From Podocnemis expansa (Eukaryota > Chordata > Testudines > Podocnemididae): a stretch of 64,000 nucleotides of DNA. The stretch spans positions 2,822,078 through 2,886,077 of the forward strand of contig ML682038.1 in NCBI GenBank assembly GCA_007922195.1. Reading direction: 5' to 3'. The position numbers were made by a program, and so were the translations under genes. Below the pieces are notes generated by a model. That model was given only the letters and a program-made list of their open reading frames with translations. It searched no databases and was not told the DNA's origin. Shown here piece after piece: positions 60,420-64,000 of the stretch (its first letter is position 1; each line of letters begins with the position of its first letter).

Positions 60420-63400
60420 GACTGAGTCTAAATGCACTTTGTCTTTTTGAAATTCAGTGAAACTCAAGACTCCCGTGTCTTAAGCCACATTTGAAAATGG
60501 CTTCTTCAGTGCTATTTAGGCCTTGCAATACTGGTGGAGCCTATTGAGGCATATGAGGTTGCCAAGTAGTAAATTGTTTTGGAGGTAGAGGAAATACCTA
60601 ACAGTGATACCTCCAGGGAGGTTTAAGAAGCCTGCATACTTAAGTTCTCTTTTAAAAATAAAATTAAAAAACAAACAAACAAACCTTCATATAGCCTTTC
60701 AGGCAGTGTTTTCTTCAGGAATTGAAATTAGAGGAGGAAGTTTTTTGTTTTTGTTTTGGGGGTGGGAGGTGGGGGGAGGATGGAATTGGAATACAACTAA
60801 GGGCTGGTGGGGTTATAGGGAAATCCCTGATGGGTTGTGACAGCAACGCTAGGTTAAGTGGAATTATAGTAGACTTTGGTCACATACGGTTATAGTGAAG
60901 ACTACAAAAAGTTTAACATCATTTCCATTTTCTTATGGTTCTCAGTTTGTAAAACATCTGCTTTTTTGGGTTGAAATTTCATATACTTGGTCCTTTTTGG
61001 AAAGTTTTAAAATCCTTTCAGCTGTTTAAGTTGTAGCATGGAGAAGAGAACTTACTACTGACTGAAATATTTTTAAATACTGAGTGGTACAGATGGTTGA
61101 CATTTGAAACAGTACATTTGCTTTATGTGGAGAAGTGGAGATACAGTTAGAAATATCGCTTCTAATTGTGCTCAGTGGACATTTAAGTTTTATAAGATTC
61201 TAAAGAAATTCCACGGCACCCCAGTTGAGAATAAAAATGCATCTTCCTTCTGACTGGTCAAGAGGGCTCAAGCAAAAAACAAGTTGCTGCTTGAATATCT
61301 TGTGATAGGAAGACTGCTTGAAAAATCTTAGCTTGGAGTGTTAAAGTTTGTTCTCCCCTCTCTCTCCCACCACATGCACACTTCACCAGCCCCACAACTC
61401 CCTCAACTGTGGTTGAAAACTACTATCTTTTTGGTGCAGAAAGATTCAGCATTCAAAATAATCTGTAATTTCCTCGGCTAACCATTCTCTCTCAGCAAGG
61501 GTGCTAATTTTGAATCTGTTCAGACTAGTGAAGTCACTGTTCCCTAGGCTAGAAATTTAGGAGCTCTTTTATGGGAGTACTAGGAAGCACAATCTGTGTG
61601 TAGTCCGGGAGTTAGAATGCCATGGAGAATAAGCTGTCTGTATCCAGTGACCTAAATAGGATTGACTGGCATCCTTTAGTCAGTCTGTGAGAGATGGTGC
61701 AAATTGTAGCCAATGATTAGATGGTTTGCAGTGTCTCATGATTACGTAGGCCCATTCAAGATTTGCATAATCTTTGGTAGTTTGTTGCAAATGTATGTGT
61801 ATTGGTTGGGAAGCAGCTTGCTTCTCACAAGCTCTTTTCTCTTCAAGCTGTAAAAGCCGGCTCCTGGACTTTGATGCCCTGATGGAGCTACTGATGATCA
61901 CTTGCCAAGGTTTCCTGTCAGTCAGAATCAATTCCAGATTCCTTCATCTCTCTCTTGCATGTGACATAAATAAAGAGCACCCTTGCATATTGCCATGCTA
62001 TCCTTTTATTCTGTATCGTGAAGAGGATAGATGGGAAGGACAGAGGTTTTAAGTATCTATTGGAAATTGGGAGAAGATGGAGGAAGCTGTATGACACCAG
62101 TTTTCAAATATGACAGAATTCTTCAAATTTTAAAACCTTTTGTCCCCTACTAGTCAGGGGAATAAAAGATGGATGGAGCCTGGAGGCATGATGTAGGGAC
62201 AACTTCCTGGTCACTTGGGTTAGTCTTCTCATCATGCCATTCCCTTCAGAGAGGGGAATTTTCAAATCAGTCTCTTTCATAGATGTGATATTCTTTAATA
62301 GATCTAAATATTTGAATATGTATTACTTTAGCTATGCAACCTTAACATTGTATTAACTTAATTGGTTTATTTATTAAATAGAAACAAGCTAGGTAACTGA
62401 TTTTCAGAGGTGCTGCAAGTGCCCTGTTCTTCAAGACTACATGTCCCTCTCTCATGCCCAGATTATTTATATTCTCTGTAGCAAAATGAACTAGCTTTTT
62501 TTTTGTATAATCTGTGGAAACAGAACTCTCAATTATTTTTTGGAAAGTGACAGCAATCAAGAGGACACAACACACAAATGCTGTCAACTTTTTAATAATT
62601 CCAAGAACTTTTCAAACCACTTCTGTAGTTATTAAACGTACTACATAATTTTTTGATACCCAAGTAGAATTCTTAAACATTAATTTTCACCAACAGACTA
62701 GCATCTGAGTACATTTTGTGCTGCTCATTAGGCAAAGGTGAAAGCATAATATTTAGTACAACAACTTCTTTGCTTTACTGAGCTGATGAACTTGCTCGCT
62801 GAAGCTGTTACTCTATTTAATAGGGGACCCTCGGAATTTTTTTTTTAAGACCTAAACACAACTAAGAAAAGTGTTTTTTCTGAGATACCCTAATTTAGGA
62901 AATTGGGAAATAAACAATTCCAAAACAACTGTATGCTTTTGATACGATTTTTCTCTGAATGATAATCTTAATTATATATTCAAATAGTTTTTTTCCCCTG
63001 ATAACTGGTAGAGACACTGTATATTGCTGCTTAAACTTCTGAGGTATAAAATATTTCATAGAAGATGATTTGTCGTCTTGGGAGAAGCAGCTATCTGGAA
63101 TAATCAAATTTCTTAATTTTTGGTTTTCTAATATTTTTTCAATTGTGTTTTAAAAAGGTAAGGACAGCAAAATTATTATTGTCTGGTTTAAATAGCCACA
63201 GTTAATTTCAGTGTGATACAAATATTTAAATATAAAAATACTCTTAAAAATAAGGCCTACAAAATGTTTCTGAAATTGAAAATAATGAAAACACTTGTCT
63301 CTAAACAAATATTTCCATGGGTTCTTTGAGTCCCAGGTCAATGGAGCACTAACAACCTGAAAAAGAAACTGTTTTCATTGTCAAAGATGAGAAATGCAGC

Positions 63401-64000
63401 ACATATGCAAAAATATAAATAACAAATTTATAATAATTGAAGATGTCAGTAATTTAGTTAAAGAAACTAGTTTCTCCGCAGTGTTCCTTGCATCTGTAGC
63501 CTACATTAAAGAGTCTGTAGTCTAAGTGAGTGTAACTTAGCTCAAGTACAGACTACCAGCTTTCCAGTGTCGCCTTTCCAGTGTGCTTTCTGCAGAAATT
63601 GGGGTCAAATGGGCAGAAATAAAGAGTTTTTAAATCATTAAATAAAACTTATTACCTTATTTGCACCAGTTTCCATGGAAATAGGAGCAGCCATTGACCA
63701 CCACCATCTGAAATTGACTCTGCTAGTAGAGGTGCTCCCACTGGAGTTGCCTTGAAAGTGTCAGCTCATGGAAAATAATCTCAGCATTCAAATATAACAG
63801 TTTCATCTTTCATGCATTTGAACCTAATTTCTGGAGAAACTGGACTGGAAAGGCCATGACACTTAGCAGAGTAAGAATTCTTACTTGCAGGTTTTAGTTA
63901 CTGACTCCCAAAGCTTTTGTAACTAGCAGCAAGGGAAGTTTACTTCTCTTGCCATGTTCCTGGTTTGTTTGTTTTTTTTTAAAGCATAATTATTTATAAG
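60420..64000. other. Unique AT-rich non-coding sequence
   Basis: No gene, RNA or recognisable repeat was found to the end of the window. Frames such as 61774-62052 and 62342-62587 lack family signatures. Confidence 0.5.

Noticed and set aside
1..64000. CRISPR arrays, bacterial operons, rRNA or tRNA genes
   Set aside because: No regularly spaced direct repeats with unique spacers and no tRNA or rRNA signatures were seen; the sequence is vertebrate-like.

Overview
The window is vertebrate nuclear DNA with no convincing host gene. It looks like reptile DNA and most likely turtle. The grounds are several degraded CR1 LINEs of the sauropsid type, many old hAT elements whose 8-bp target duplications resemble TCTAGA, Harbinger elements with TGTCTACACTA-type ends, and a short retroposon carrying the GTTAGTCT...ACTAACATGGCTACCC motif. 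All of these are, from memory, typical of turtle and related sauropsid genomes; no database search was possible. The open frames are short, or are runs through C-rich or repeat DNA, so the window is best read as intergenic DNA or part of a very large intron.

Layout. Positions 1-4,192 are AT-rich unique sequence. From 4.2 to 11.7 kb, four hAT elements (4193, 5433, 7509 with a second hAT nested at 7577, and 10542) lie in unique sequence. From 13.3 to 15.0 kb a Harbinger-like element is split by a TA-flanked DNA element whose core is a 1-kb C-rich minisatellite. 17.4-17.9 kb holds a GC-rich degenerate tandem block. 20.2-21.3 kb holds CR1 tails, a broken hAT end and a retroposon carrying a perfect 74-bp palindrome. 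24.1-24.5 and 29.3-30.2 kb hold a short and a longer member of one hAT family; the longer one keeps a scrap of transposase.

Three long CR1 copies, all on the + strand, occupy 26.9-28.8, 31.5-33.5 and 37.7-40.5 kb. The first carries one DNA-transposon insertion and the third carries three. 42.7-44.7 kb has two small Harbinger MITEs, a GC-rich block and a GT/G tract. 46.85-50.9 kb is a decayed Ty3/Gypsy LTR retrotransposon with gag, RNase H and integrase remnants in the + direction and a hAT inserted in its 3' LTR. 51.7-54.7 kb is the remnant of a two-gene Harbinger: a transposase on + converging with a Myb/SANT-like gene on -. 54.7-64 kb is mostly unique AT-rich DNA with a 63-bp retroposon at 57.0 kb and a decayed long-TIR MITE at 60.2 kb.

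No previously undescribed functional system was found. The most informative structures are the nested insertions, which give a relative order of transposition events; the fold-back retroposon at 21.1 kb; and the presence in one window of a two-gene Harbinger together with short elements of similar ends. Every coding remnant is broken by stops or frameshifts, so none is expected to be active.
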